In this document: positions 8,025 through 15,489 of the stretch, one piece after another
Layout: the number at the start of each line of letters is the position of its first letter
Numbering within the stretch: position 1 is the stretch's first letter
Virus record (IMG/VR): IMGVR_UViG_3300037042_003713
Coordinates: 1-47,762 of that record
Direction: 5' to 3' (one strand)
Length of the DNA: 47,762 bases
Source of the DNA: a virus
Notes under the pieces: generated by a model
Database searches by the model: none
Told to the model about the DNA's origin: nothing
What the model saw: only the letters and a program-made list of their open reading frames with translations
Made by a program: the position numbers and the translations under genes

Positions 8025-10858
8025 CCCGCATCTTCTCGACGGCCATCGCGCAGATCAGCGCGGGGACGACCGCGGCGGCCGCGACGAACGTCGTGCTGTC
8101 GAACGCGAACGGCGTGTCGTTCGGCGCGAACGGCGCGACGATCACGGCAAGCGTCGCGGCCGCAACGCAGTCGACCGCGCCTGGCGCGTTCGCCGCGGGC
8201 ACGGTCACGATCACGAGCGGCACGGTCGTGCTGTCGAACGGCGGCGGCGTCTCGTTCGGCGCGAATGGGCAGACCGTCACGGGCAGCGTAGGAGCGGGCG
8301 CAACGGCCACTGGCAATCTCGGAGGGCTCGCGGTAGGGGCCTCGACGCTGACGAGCGGCACGGCCGTCCTGAGCGCCTCTAACGGGCTCTCTTTCGGCTT
8401 CAACGGCGCGACGATCACCGGCAGCTACTCGCAGTCGACCGCGCCGAGCGGCATCGCGGGCGCGGGCGTAACGGCGACGTCCGGCACCGTCCTGTTCTCG
8501 AGCGCGAACGGCGTCAGCTTCGGCCTGAACGGGCAGACGATGACGGCGTCGGTCGGCGCGGGCGCGACCGCGACCGGCAACGTCGGCGCGCTCGCCGGCG
8601 GCACGCAGACCGCGACATCTGGAACGATCGCGTTCAGCGACTCCAATGGCGTGTCCTTCGGCCTTTCGGGCTCGACCAGGATGACGGCATCGGTCGCGGC
8701 AGGCGCGACCGCCACGGGCAATCTGGGCGCGATCGTCGTCGGCACGGTCACGCAGTCGAGCGGGACCGTTGTGTTCTCGAACTCAAACGGCGTCACGTTT
8801 GGGATGAACGGCGGCACGATCACCGCGTCGGCATCGGGCGGCGGCGCGGCTGACGGCGGGATCTTCGCGAGCGCGGCGGGCTCGAGCGTCACGGCTGGGA
8901 CGGTCGTGTGGTCGAACTCTAATAACGTCAGCTTCGGCATGAACGGCTCGACGATCACGGCGAGCGCGAGCGCGTCGCAGTCGACCGCGCCGAGCGGCAT
9001 CGCGGCGGCGGGCGGCACCGCGACCAGCGGGACCGTGCTCTGGTCGAACGCGAACAACGTCTCGTTCGGGTTCAACGCGAACACGATCACGGCGTCGGCG
9101 TCGTACTCGCAGAGCACGGCACCTAGCGCGCTCGTGGCGGGCACGCAGACCGCGGCATCAGGCTCGGTGTCGTTCGCCGATTCCAACGGCGTCACGTTCG
9201 GCATGAGCGGCTCCTCGCGCATCACCGCGAGCGTCGCGGCCGGTGCGACGGCGACGGGCAATCTCGGCGCGTTCGCGGCGGGCACGGTCACGCAAACGAG
9301 CGGCACCGTGCTCGCGAGCAACGCGAACGGCGTGAGCTTCGGACTCAACGCGGGCACGCTGACGGGTTCGGTCGCGGCCGGTGCAACGGCGACCGGCAAC
9401 CTCGGCGGAATCGCCGCGAACGGCGCGACCGCGACGAGCGGCACCGTGATCTTCAGCGCGAGCAACGGCCTCGCGTTCGGCCTGAACGCCGGGACGATCA
9501 CCGCGAGCTACACGCAGTCGACCGCACCCGCCGCGATCAGCGCGGGCACCGCGAGCGTGGGCGCGGGAACGGTCGTGTTCAGCAACTCGGCGAACGTGAG
9601 CTTCGGCCTCAACGGCTCGACCGTGACCGCGAGCGCGAGCTACTCGCAGTCGACCGCGCCCGGTGCGATTGCGGCCGGGACGCAGACGGCCACGAGCGGA
9701 ACGATCGCGTTCAGCGATTCGAACGGCGTGTCGTTCGGACTGAGCGGCTCGACCAGGTTGACCGCAAGCGTCGCGGCAGGAGCGACCGCGACCGGGAACT
9801 TCGGCGCGATTGCGGCCGGGACGCAGACGCAGACCTCGGGCACGGTCATCTGGTCGAACAGCAACGGCGTCTCGTTCGGACTGAACGCGGGCACGTTGAC
9901 CGCGTCGGTCAACGCGGGCGGCGGCGGCGGCGTTGCGGTCAGCGCGGGCACCGCGAGTCAGAGCACCGGCACGGTGATCTTCAGCAACTCTAACGGGATC
10001 ACGTTCGGCCTGAACGCGGGCACGTTGACCGCGAGCGCGGCGGCGGGTCCGGCCGCGGGCATCGCGGCGGTGAGCGGCGGCACGACGCTCGCGACCTCGG
10101 GCACGCTCGTGTTCAGCAACGCGAACGGCGTGTCGTTCGGGATCGACGGCAACACGATCACCGCCTCGACGGCGATGGACACGTCGCCCTTCTACGACAA
10201 CCTCGACTTCGGCGCGACGAACAGCGCGGGCATCGGCGTGTTCGCGTTTACGAACTCGCATCGGTCGCTGTTCCTCGGGCCGCTCGACGGGAATCACATC
10301 GAGTTCCCCGACAACATCACCGCGTCGACGATGCACCTGAACTTGTCGCTGTCCGGCTCGACCGCGACCGCGTCGGCCGCGTTCACGTCGCGCTTCTATC
10401 TCGGGATCTACACCGAGAACGGCACGCAGTTGTCGCTGCTCAACAGCGTGCAGGCGAGCTTCGGGTTCGCCGCGGCGGCGACGAACAACTCGACCGGATT
10501 TGCGGGCGTGCGATTCCTGCCGATCGCGTCGTCGGCGTGGTCCTCGTCGCCCGTGTTCAGGGCGGGCGATCGCTACCATCTCGGATGGTTCTGGTCGTCG
10601 TCCGGCGGCACGGTGAATCAGACCGGCCAGTTGCTCGGATTCGGCCGGTACTCGTCCGGTCAGCGCAGCGGGTCAATCGGCGTCAGTCAGGTCACGGCCA
10701 CATCGGTCGGATACGCGCCGTTCTATGGCGTGTACACCGCGACCACCTCCGCGCTTCCGGTGAGCATCGCGAACTCGCAGCTGAACAAGCAGGCCGGCAC
10801 GGCCGCGTTCGTGCCGCACGTTCAGATCATCGCGGCGACGAACTACTCGGTGTTCTGA
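8021..10858 (+). CDS. long repetitive fibre-like protein with about 16 beta repeats
   Basis: 945 aa. Residues about 20-716 consist of about 16 modules of 42-47 residues. Each has a core like SNGVSFGLNGSTITAS, preceded by SGTVVFSN, and linkers of two types (QSTAPGAIAAGTQTAT or AGATATGNLGAIAAGT). Such alternating short strands suggest a beta-solenoid or stacked-strand shaft. The last 230 residues (from DTSPFYDNLDFGATNS on) are non-repetitive, contain many aromatic residues (RYHLGWFWSSS) and probably form a receptor-binding or trimerisation head. GTG start overlaps the preceding stop. It is encoded early in the structural block, before the tail genes, so it could be a head or neck fibre as well as a tail fibre. 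Confidence 0.75.
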   Translation: MTRIFSTAIAQISAGTTAAAATNVVLSNANGVSFGANGATITASVAAATQSTAPGAFAAGTVTITSGTVVLSNGGGVSFGANGQTVTGSVGAGATATGNLGGLAVGASTLTSGTAVLSASNGLSFGFNGATITGSYSQSTAPSGIAGAGVTATSGTVLFSSANGVSFGLNGQTMTASVGAGATATGNVGALAGGTQTATSGTIAFSDSNGVSFGLSGSTRMTASVAAGATATGNLGAIVVGTVTQSSGTVVFSNSNGVTFGMNGGTITASASGGGAADGGIFASAAGSSVTAGTVVWSNSNNVSFGMNGSTITASASASQSTAPSGIAAAGGTATSGTVLWSNANNVSFGFNANTITASASYSQSTAPSALVAGTQTAASGSVSFADSNGVTFGMSGSSRITASVAAGATATGNLGAFAAGTVTQTSGTVLASNANGVSFGLNAGTLTGSVAAGATATGNLGGIAANGATATSGTVIFSASNGLAFGLNAGTITASYTQSTAPAAISAGTASVGAGTVVFSNSANVSFGLNGSTVTASASYSQSTAPGAIAAGTQTATSGTIAFSDSNGVSFGLSGSTRLTASVAAGATATGNFGAIAAGTQTQTSGTVIWSNSNGVSFGLNAGTLTASVNAGGGGGVAVSAGTASQSTGTVIFSNSNGITFGLNAGTLTASAAAGPAAGIAAVSGGTTLATSGTLVFSNANGVSFGIDGNTITASTAMDTSPFYDNLDFGATNSAGIGVFAFTNSHRSLFLGPLDGNHIEFPDNITASTMHLNLSLSGSTATASAAFTSRFYLGIYTENGTQLSLLNSVQASFGFAAAATNNSTGFAGVRFLPIASSAWSSSPVFRAGDRYHLGWFWSSSGGTVNQTGQLLGFGRYSSGQRSGSIGVSQVTATSVGYAPFYGVYTATTSALPVSIANSQLNKQAGTAAFVPHVQIIAATNYSVF
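8081..10170 (+). repeat. about 16 tandem protein-coding repeats (42-47 codons each)
   Basis: DNA repeats underlying the fibre protein. Recurrent blocks include GCGACCGCGACCGGCAA-type linkers and GGCGTGTCGTTCGG-type cores. The long open minus-strand frames here (8425-9501 and 9158-10579) are by-products of this repetitive GC-rich composition. Confidence 0.8.
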
Positions 10859-10878
10859 TCCGCGGTGCGCGCAAGCGC

Positions 10879-11619
10879 ATGCAACCTGTCGAGGAGGTCG
10901 TCGAGGCGCTGCGCTCGCCTGGCCTTGGATACGAGCGCGTCGAGCTCCACCACGGCTCGACGTACAAGGATGTCAGCACGATCGTGATCGTGCCGACGCG
11001 CGGCATGATCCATCACCGCGTGGTCACGGCCTGGCAGAACCTGATCGCGCCGATGAACCAGAAGCGCGCGTTCTTGTTCGTGAGCGGCGACGAGGTCGGC
11101 AAGGCGTACGACCGCATGATCCAGCACGCGCTCGACCACGAGCAGCTGCGCCAGTTCAAGTACGTCTTTACCCTCGAGGACGACAACCTGTGCCCGCCCG
11201 ACGCGCACGTTCGTCTGCTCGAGAGCATCGAGCTCGGACCGTACGACGCGGTCAGCGGCCTGTACTGGACGAAGGGCGACGTCAACATGCCGATGGCATA
11301 CGGCGACCCGGACGAGTACGCGCGCACCGGCGTGCTCGACTTCCGCCCGCGCGACGTCCGCAAGGCGCTCGAGCGCGGCACCGTGATGCCGGTCAACGGG
11401 ATCGCGATGGGATGCTCGCTCTACCGCATGGACCTGTTCCGCCAGATCAAGGCCCCGTGGTTCGTGACGTGCGCGGACGTGATTCCGGACAAGGGTCCGA
11501 TCGGGTTCACGCAGGATCTCTACTTCTGCGAACAAGCCTGTCGCGCGGGCAAGCGGTTCGCGGTCGACATGCGCGTCCGCGTCGGCCACCTCGACGTCAA
11601 CACCGGAGTCGTTTACTGA
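10879..11619 (+). CDS. glycosyltransferase, GT-A type
   Basis: 246 aa. Nucleotide-binding style start STIVIVPTRGMIHHRVVTAW (about 35-54), FLFVSGDEVGKAYDRMIQHA, then the FTLEDDNLCPPDAHVRLL block in which EDDN is the likely DxD-type metal/nucleotide-sugar site (about residue 100), and AVSGLYWTKGD. This layout is typical of GT-A fold transferases. No membrane segment. Start ATG 10879 is chosen because the upstream part of the frame lies within the repeat protein. It is coupled by TGATG to a methyltransferase. Two sugar-type enzymes inside the structural operon suggest modification of a virion protein such as the Thr/Ser-rich fibre next door; this is inference. Confidence 0.75.
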   Translation: MQPVEEVVEALRSPGLGYERVELHHGSTYKDVSTIVIVPTRGMIHHRVVTAWQNLIAPMNQKRAFLFVSGDEVGKAYDRMIQHALDHEQLRQFKYVFTLEDDNLCPPDAHVRLLESIELGPYDAVSGLYWTKGDVNMPMAYGDPDEYARTGVLDFRPRDVRKALERGTVMPVNGIAMGCSLYRMDLFRQIKAPWFVTCADVIPDKGPIGFTQDLYFCEQACRAGKRFAVDMRVRVGHLDVNTGVVY

Positions 11620-12182
11620 TGGAAATCGAACTCAACAAGATGCCACTCAAGCTCGACCTGGGCGCGGGACAGAGTCCGCGCGAGGGCTTCGAGGGCGTCG
11701 ACCTGAACGCGCCGAATCCCGCTCACCGCGTCGACCTGTTCAGTTATCCGATGCCGTGGGATGACTCGTCGGTTGATGAGTTGCACTGCTCGCACTTCAT
11801 TGAGCATCTGCCCGCGACGACGACGCCCGATGGACGCGACTACCTGCTCGCGTTCTTCGACGAGTGCTGGCGCATCCTCAAGCCCGGCGGCGTGATGACG
11901 GTCATCGTGCCGAACGCACGGTCGAACCGAGCGTTTCAGGACCCGACGCACCGCCGCTTCATCGTCGCCGAGACGTTCCTGTATCTCTCGGCCGATTGGC
12001 GCGCATCGCAAAAGCTCGACCATTACCGCGTGTCCTGTAACTTCTCGGCGAACGTAGTGCCGATCATTCCGACCGAACTGTCGCTCCTGCACCCCGAGGC
12101 ACAGGCGCGTCGGTTCAATGAGTCCTGGAATACGATCCTGGACTGGCAAGCCACGCTGACGGCGGTCAAGATCGCTCCGTGA
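11619..12182 (+). CDS. SAM-dependent methyltransferase, class I
   Basis: 187 aa. Motif I LDLGAGQSPREGFEGVDL (about 11-28), post-motif DLFSYPMPWDDSSVDELHCS (38-57) with HFIEHLP, and WRILKPGGVMTVIVPN (about 85-100) are those of the small Methyltransf_11-like enzymes often found next to glycosyltransferases. It lacks NPPY-type DNA methylase motifs, so a sugar or protein substrate is more likely than DNA. TGATG coupling to the glycosyltransferase (11617-11621) indicates they act together. Confidence 0.78.
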   Translation: MEIELNKMPLKLDLGAGQSPREGFEGVDLNAPNPAHRVDLFSYPMPWDDSSVDELHCSHFIEHLPATTTPDGRDYLLAFFDECWRILKPGGVMTVIVPNARSNRAFQDPTHRRFIVAETFLYLSADWRASQKLDHYRVSCNFSANVVPIIPTELSLLHPEAQARRFNESWNTILDWQATLTAVKIAP

Positions 12183-12412
12183 TCCTGTTCATTCAGCAGC
12201 TGCTCCAGGCGATCACGGCCGGCACGTACCGCACGCGCGAGTCGGCCGTCATGCTGTCGGGCGGCTCCTGCGCGGCAGTCATGTTCGTCGGAGGTGCGGA
12301 GTCGGCGACTCTCGCGCTCGGCGGCGATGCGTCGGCCGTGGTGCTGACGGGCGGCGCGGACGCTGCTACCCTTACGACCGGCGGCGATTCGTCCGCCATC
12401 CTGAGGGCGTAG
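12179..12412 (+). CDS. small Gly-Gly repeat protein
   Basis: 77 aa, GTG start overlapping the methyltransferase stop. After a short helical start (ILFIQQLLQAITAG) it has five near repeats of 10-11 residues of the form SAVMLSGGS, AAVMFVGGA, SATLALGGD, SAVVLTGGA, AATLTTGGD. Regular hydrophobic-small alternation with GG turns suggests a tiny beta-solenoid. One Cys at the second repeat. Function unknown; it may cap or extend a fibre. Confidence 0.55.
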   Translation: MILFIQQLLQAITAGTYRTRESAVMLSGGSCAAVMFVGGAESATLALGGDASAVVLTGGADAATLTTGGDSSAILRA

Positions 12413-12413
12413 C

Positions 12414-12755
12414 ATGGCACTCGATCCGATCGTCAATGGCGCGACCTGGCGCGGCGTGATCACGGTCGAGCCGACCAGCGGTCAGACCAACGCGGACGTG
12501 ACAACCGCGCTGACGTCGGCGACCGTGACGGCGCTGATCATCGACCCGGCCGGCACGACCGTCGTGACCGCGTCGGCCGTCGTGACGAGCGCGGCGAACC
12601 GGACGGTCACGATCACGATCAGCACGGTCAACACGGCCTTGCTGACGGCCGGCGCGGTCTACGCGTGGAAGGTTCTCGTCGTTACGACGACGCCCGAGAC
12701 GTTCCCGCTCGCGGTGCCTGGACGGCCCATCGTCAGGACGACGGCGACGCCATGA
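12414..12755 (+). CDS. hypothetical virion protein, beta sandwich-like
   Basis: 113 aa, starting at ATG 12414 one base after the previous stop (TAGC ATG). The sequence alternates hydrophobic and Thr residues (TVTALIIDPAGTTVVTASAV, RTVTITISTVNTALLTAG, YAWKVLVVTTTPE), giving about seven strands, like immunoglobulin-type or tail-associated domains. It overlaps the next gene by ATGA. No enzymatic motif. Position suggests neck or tail. Confidence 0.6.
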   Translation: MALDPIVNGATWRGVITVEPTSGQTNADVTTALTSATVTALIIDPAGTTVVTASAVVTSAANRTVTITISTVNTALLTAGAVYAWKVLVVTTTPETFPLAVPGRPIVRTTATP

Positions 12756-13291
12756 GCTACGTCCGCGCCGAGGCCATCACGACGCGCCTGCGCGAAGTGC
12801 TCGAGCAGTCGAGCGGCGCGCTTCGGACCGTGCCCGCGTCGCGGTTCTTCGGCGACTTGCCCGAGGGGCTCGACATGGGCGAGGAGCTTCGCCGCGCGAT
12901 CGAGAATCCGCGCATCGCCGCCGACGTGACCGGCATTCGACGCTCGCCCGCGAGCCCGCCGATCAACGGCAACCTCACGATCTACGACTTCGAGGTCGAG
13001 GTCCGGATCGTCCGCATCATGTCGACGCTCGAGCAGCTTGACGACGCGTCGCTCGAGCTCCTGCGGTCGCGCGCCTTCGAGGACGTCGACGTCATCCGCC
13101 AGGCGCTCGAGTACCCCGGCAACTTGACGGCGACCGACGGCGGCGACGTGACCGATATCGCGAGCGGGATGCTGCGCTTCGTCAGCGGCACGGTCGGCGA
13201 GATCAAGCGCATGATCAACGACGGCGCGCAGCAGTGCGAGACGCGCGTGAGTTTCACCGGCGTGGCGATCGCCCGTCCGGCCACTTCGTGA
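12752..13291 (+). CDS. putative tail terminator/neck protein
   Basis: 179 aa. Begins with a helix typical of tail terminators (RAEAITTRLREVLEQSS), then a beta-rich middle (LTIYDFEVEVRIVRIM about 75-90), a helix (LEQLDDASLELLRSR) and closing strands (ETRVSFTGVAIARP). Order, size and position just before the tail tube-like gene fit the tail terminator that caps the tail and joins it to the head. Start at ATG 12752 (ATGA overlap). Family assignment rests on architecture and context more than on a sequence signature. Confidence 0.55.
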   Translation: MSYVRAEAITTRLREVLEQSSGALRTVPASRFFGDLPEGLDMGEELRRAIENPRIAADVTGIRRSPASPPINGNLTIYDFEVEVRIVRIMSTLEQLDDASLELLRSRAFEDVDVIRQALEYPGNLTATDGGDVTDIASGMLRFVSGTVGEIKRMINDGAQQCETRVSFTGVAIARPATS

Positions 13292-13300
13292 GGTGATGAC

Positions 13301-14545
13301 ATGACGATCGAGGTCCATTCAGTACAGCGCCTCCGCGTGTGGTCGGAGTCGTCGTTCGCAACCGACGGCACCGGCACGCTCAACAACTACACCGACGTGC
13401 CCGTGCGAGAGGGCACCGGCACCATGACGCTGACGCTCGACTCGCTCGACCCGATGCAGCAAGTGCAGTCGCGCGTCGAGTACCGCGAGGAGGTGCTCGG
13501 CAAGCGGTCTGCGACGCTTCAGTTCACGCTGAATCTCGCGCCGACGGGTACCGCCGCGGCGTCGGGCATCGCGGCCGTGCAGGGCGCGTTGGGCCTGCTG
13601 CTCAAGGCGACGTACGGCGGCGAGACGCTCGGTACCGGGACGACGTTCACGGGCGGCACGGCGACGATCCCGACCGTCACGAGCGCGGCCGGGTTCCTTG
13701 CGGGCGGCGCGATCGGATGGTCGAACGCGAGCGGCGTGCTCGAGGTGCGCGAGATCGAGTCGATCGCCGGCAACTCGATCACGCTCAAGCACGCGTTCAG
13801 CGCGGCTCCGACGAACGCGCAGGTGGCCTATGCGGCCGCTACGTACTCGTTCACCGAGGACCCGCAGGAGTCGTTGCAGTTCATCGTCGAGGGCGTCGAG
13901 GCTCAAGATCGATGGGTGCTGCTCGGCGGCCAAGCCGTCGGCGGCGTGACGGTCGCGATCGACCCGAGCGGCGCGGCCCTGCCGTCGATCCAGTTCTCGA
14001 TGACGTTCGCGAACTGGCTCGACTCGACCGAATGCGCGGGTTCGATCACCGGCACGATCGGGAACGCGACGTACAGCAACTACTCACCGATCGTCGGTCA
14101 GGCCGGCGAGCTCCGCGCGTTCGTCGTGGGCGCGTCGACGCTGACGACCTCGAGCATCGTGCACTGCTCGGCGCTCGCGTTCTCGCCCAAGGTCGTGTTT
14201 GTCCCGGTCACGTCACCGAGCGGCACGAACACGATCTACCGTTGGCGCGCGGGCCGCGCGATGCCGCCGGTCGAGGGTTCGTTCACGACGTTCTTCCAGG
14301 ATTACACCTGGTGGTCCGCGCGCGCGGCGAAGAGCGACTACGACATCGCGTATCAGATGGGTCAGGCCGCGGGCAGCACGGTCGTGATCACCGCGCCGAC
14401 GGTTCAGATCGTGAATCCGCAGCGCGTCGCCGACGGGAACCAACTCGCCGGCCAGGCCGTCGCGTTCAAGGGCCGTCGAGACACGGACACGGGCGCGAGC
14501 ACGACCGCGCTCGCCAAGTCGCCGACTCGCATCCACCTCGTGTGA
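13301..14545 (+). CDS. putative major tail tube protein
   Basis: 414 aa, strongly beta-rich (SATLQFTLNLAPTG, FTEDPQESLQFIVEGVEA, IQFSMTFANWL). It lies between the terminator-like gene and the chaperone/tape measure region, where siphoviruses encode the tail tube. GAGGTGATGAC before ATG 13301 is a fair ribosome site. It is longer than the usual 200-300 aa tube protein, which could mean an added surface domain. It has no sheath-like neighbour, so the tail is likely non-contractile. Confidence 0.6.
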   Translation: MTIEVHSVQRLRVWSESSFATDGTGTLNNYTDVPVREGTGTMTLTLDSLDPMQQVQSRVEYREEVLGKRSATLQFTLNLAPTGTAAASGIAAVQGALGLLLKATYGGETLGTGTTFTGGTATIPTVTSAAGFLAGGAIGWSNASGVLEVREIESIAGNSITLKHAFSAAPTNAQVAYAAATYSFTEDPQESLQFIVEGVEAQDRWVLLGGQAVGGVTVAIDPSGAALPSIQFSMTFANWLDSTECAGSITGTIGNATYSNYSPIVGQAGELRAFVVGASTLTTSSIVHCSALAFSPKVVFVPVTSPSGTNTIYRWRAGRAMPPVEGSFTTFFQDYTWWSARAAKSDYDIAYQMGQAAGSTVVITAPTVQIVNPQRVADGNQLAGQAVAFKGRRDTDTGASTTALAKSPTRIHLV

Positions 14546-14557
14546 TGCGTCCGCGGT

Positions 14558-14586
14558 GAGCCGGTGTGCATGAACGGCACCGGCTC
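14558..14586. repeat. 9-bp inverted repeat around the start of the tail chaperone gene
   Basis: GAGCCGGTG (14558-14566) and CACCGGCTC (14578-14586) flank an 11-base loop containing ATG 14570, followed by ATTTCAGG. It may end transcription of the abundant tube message partly, or hide the ATG in the loop. If so, GTG 14594 would be the alternative start. Confidence 0.45.
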
Positions 14587-15127
14587 ATTTCAGGTGATTC
14601 GGGTCTATGACCCGGCCATCGACTACGACGCGATCCCGCAGCAAGACTGGGACGCGTTCATCTCGAACCGCGACGTGTCGCTGCTCGGCGAGCATTGGAT
14701 CGAGGGCCGTCGCCCGGTCGTGTTCCACTGTCGACCGCTGACGCAGTCCGAGCGGCGCGACGTGCGCGGCAAGGCCGACGCGGACAAGGCCGAGCGCGCG
14801 TTCGCGTTCGCCGTGCAGCGCGTCGATCACCTGCCGACGCACGACGGCGGACGCATCTCGTGGATGCGGCCGAGCGACGGCGGCAAGCCGCGCGCGCTCG
14901 CGGACGACGCGCTCGAGCGGTTCGCCGAGGAGGACATCACGCACGTAGGACTGGTGATCATCGCCTCCAGTTTCTCAGCCCCCGACAGGCAGCTGTATGT
15001 GCCGCTGCAGGATACCTGTCGGGGCGCCCTGACCGCAGTGGCAGTCGAGTATCGCCGCCGCCCTGTGGCGCAGACGGTTCCATCGTCGAGCTCGGACGAA
15101 AGCAACGCGCCGCCCAAGGCACCCTGA
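14570..15127 (+). CDS. putative tail assembly chaperone, N-terminal reading frame
   Basis: 185 aa from ATG 14570 (other in-frame starts: GTG 14564, GTG 14594, the last giving MIRVYDPAIDYDAIPQQ). Contains CRPLTQSERRDVRGKADADK and an acidic helix ending near FAEEDITHVGLVIIA; the tail is Pro/Ser-rich (TVPSSSSDESNAPPKAP). Gene order (tube, this gene, overlapping second frame, tape measure) is that of the lambda G/T chaperones, which bind the tape measure protein. A CCC-AAG stretch precedes the stop, but I see no perfect X XXY YYZ heptamer. Confidence 0.6.
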   Translation: MNGTGSFQVIRVYDPAIDYDAIPQQDWDAFISNRDVSLLGEHWIEGRRPVVFHCRPLTQSERRDVRGKADADKAERAFAFAVQRVDHLPTHDGGRISWMRPSDGGKPRALADDALERFAEEDITHVGLVIIASSFSAPDRQLYVPLQDTCRGALTAVAVEYRRRPVAQTVPSSSSDESNAPPKAP

Positions 15128-15489
15128 GCCGCGACAAGGCCGCGCTCGCTCGATTGCGGGCGGCGTGGCGGTGCGACTGTTCGGGTGCGCCTGCGGCCGT
15201 CACAGGTGCCACAACGGAGCAACGCGCGGTCGAGTCGATGCGCGAGGCGATGGAGCGCATCACCGGACATCGGCCGGTGTCGTGTCCGTGGCGCGCGTAC
15301 TACGACCCGCTCGTGCGCGAGGTGATGGCGCTGTCGTGGGCGGTCGATGACGGCAATCTCGCGGCGGCGACTGGCGACGATCCGCCGGCCATCCTGCTCG
15401 ACGCGGTGGGCATGTACCGTCAGTCGCTAAGTGCTACTCTCGCCGAGGATCGGCGTCTGGCCGAGGAGGAGCGCAAGTCGCGTGGCTGA
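15124..15489 (+). CDS. putative tail chaperone second frame (-1 relative to upstream gene)
   Basis: This region holds no other gene and its frame (-1 to the preceding one) encodes a plausible protein with a conserved-looking PVSCPWRAYYDPLVREVMAL block and an acidic helical end (ATLAEDRRLAEEERKSRG). Small proteins with a CPW...DP motif are commonly found just before the tape measure gene. The start is unsure. It could be joined to the upstream gene by frameshifting (the span given begins at the CTG that overlaps the upstream stop), or begin at TTG 15154 or ATG 15238 (83 aa). Its stop overlaps the tape measure start. Confidence 0.55.
   Translation: MSRDKAALARLRAAWRCDCSGAPAAVTGATTEQRAVESMREAMERITGHRPVSCPWRAYYDPLVREVMALSWAVDDGNLAAATGDDPPAILLDAVGMYRQSLSATLAEDRRLAEEERKSRG

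Noticed and set aside
8425-10579. Long minus-strand open frames (358 and 473 codons) opposite the fibre gene
   Set aside because: They mirror the repeats of the plus-strand gene and are Pro/Val/Arg-rich with no family features; they are by-products of high GC and repetition.
15101-15127. G CCC AAG as slippery site for the tail chaperone
   Set aside because: It does not fit X XXY YYZ (the first three bases are not the same), so frameshifting here stays unproven.
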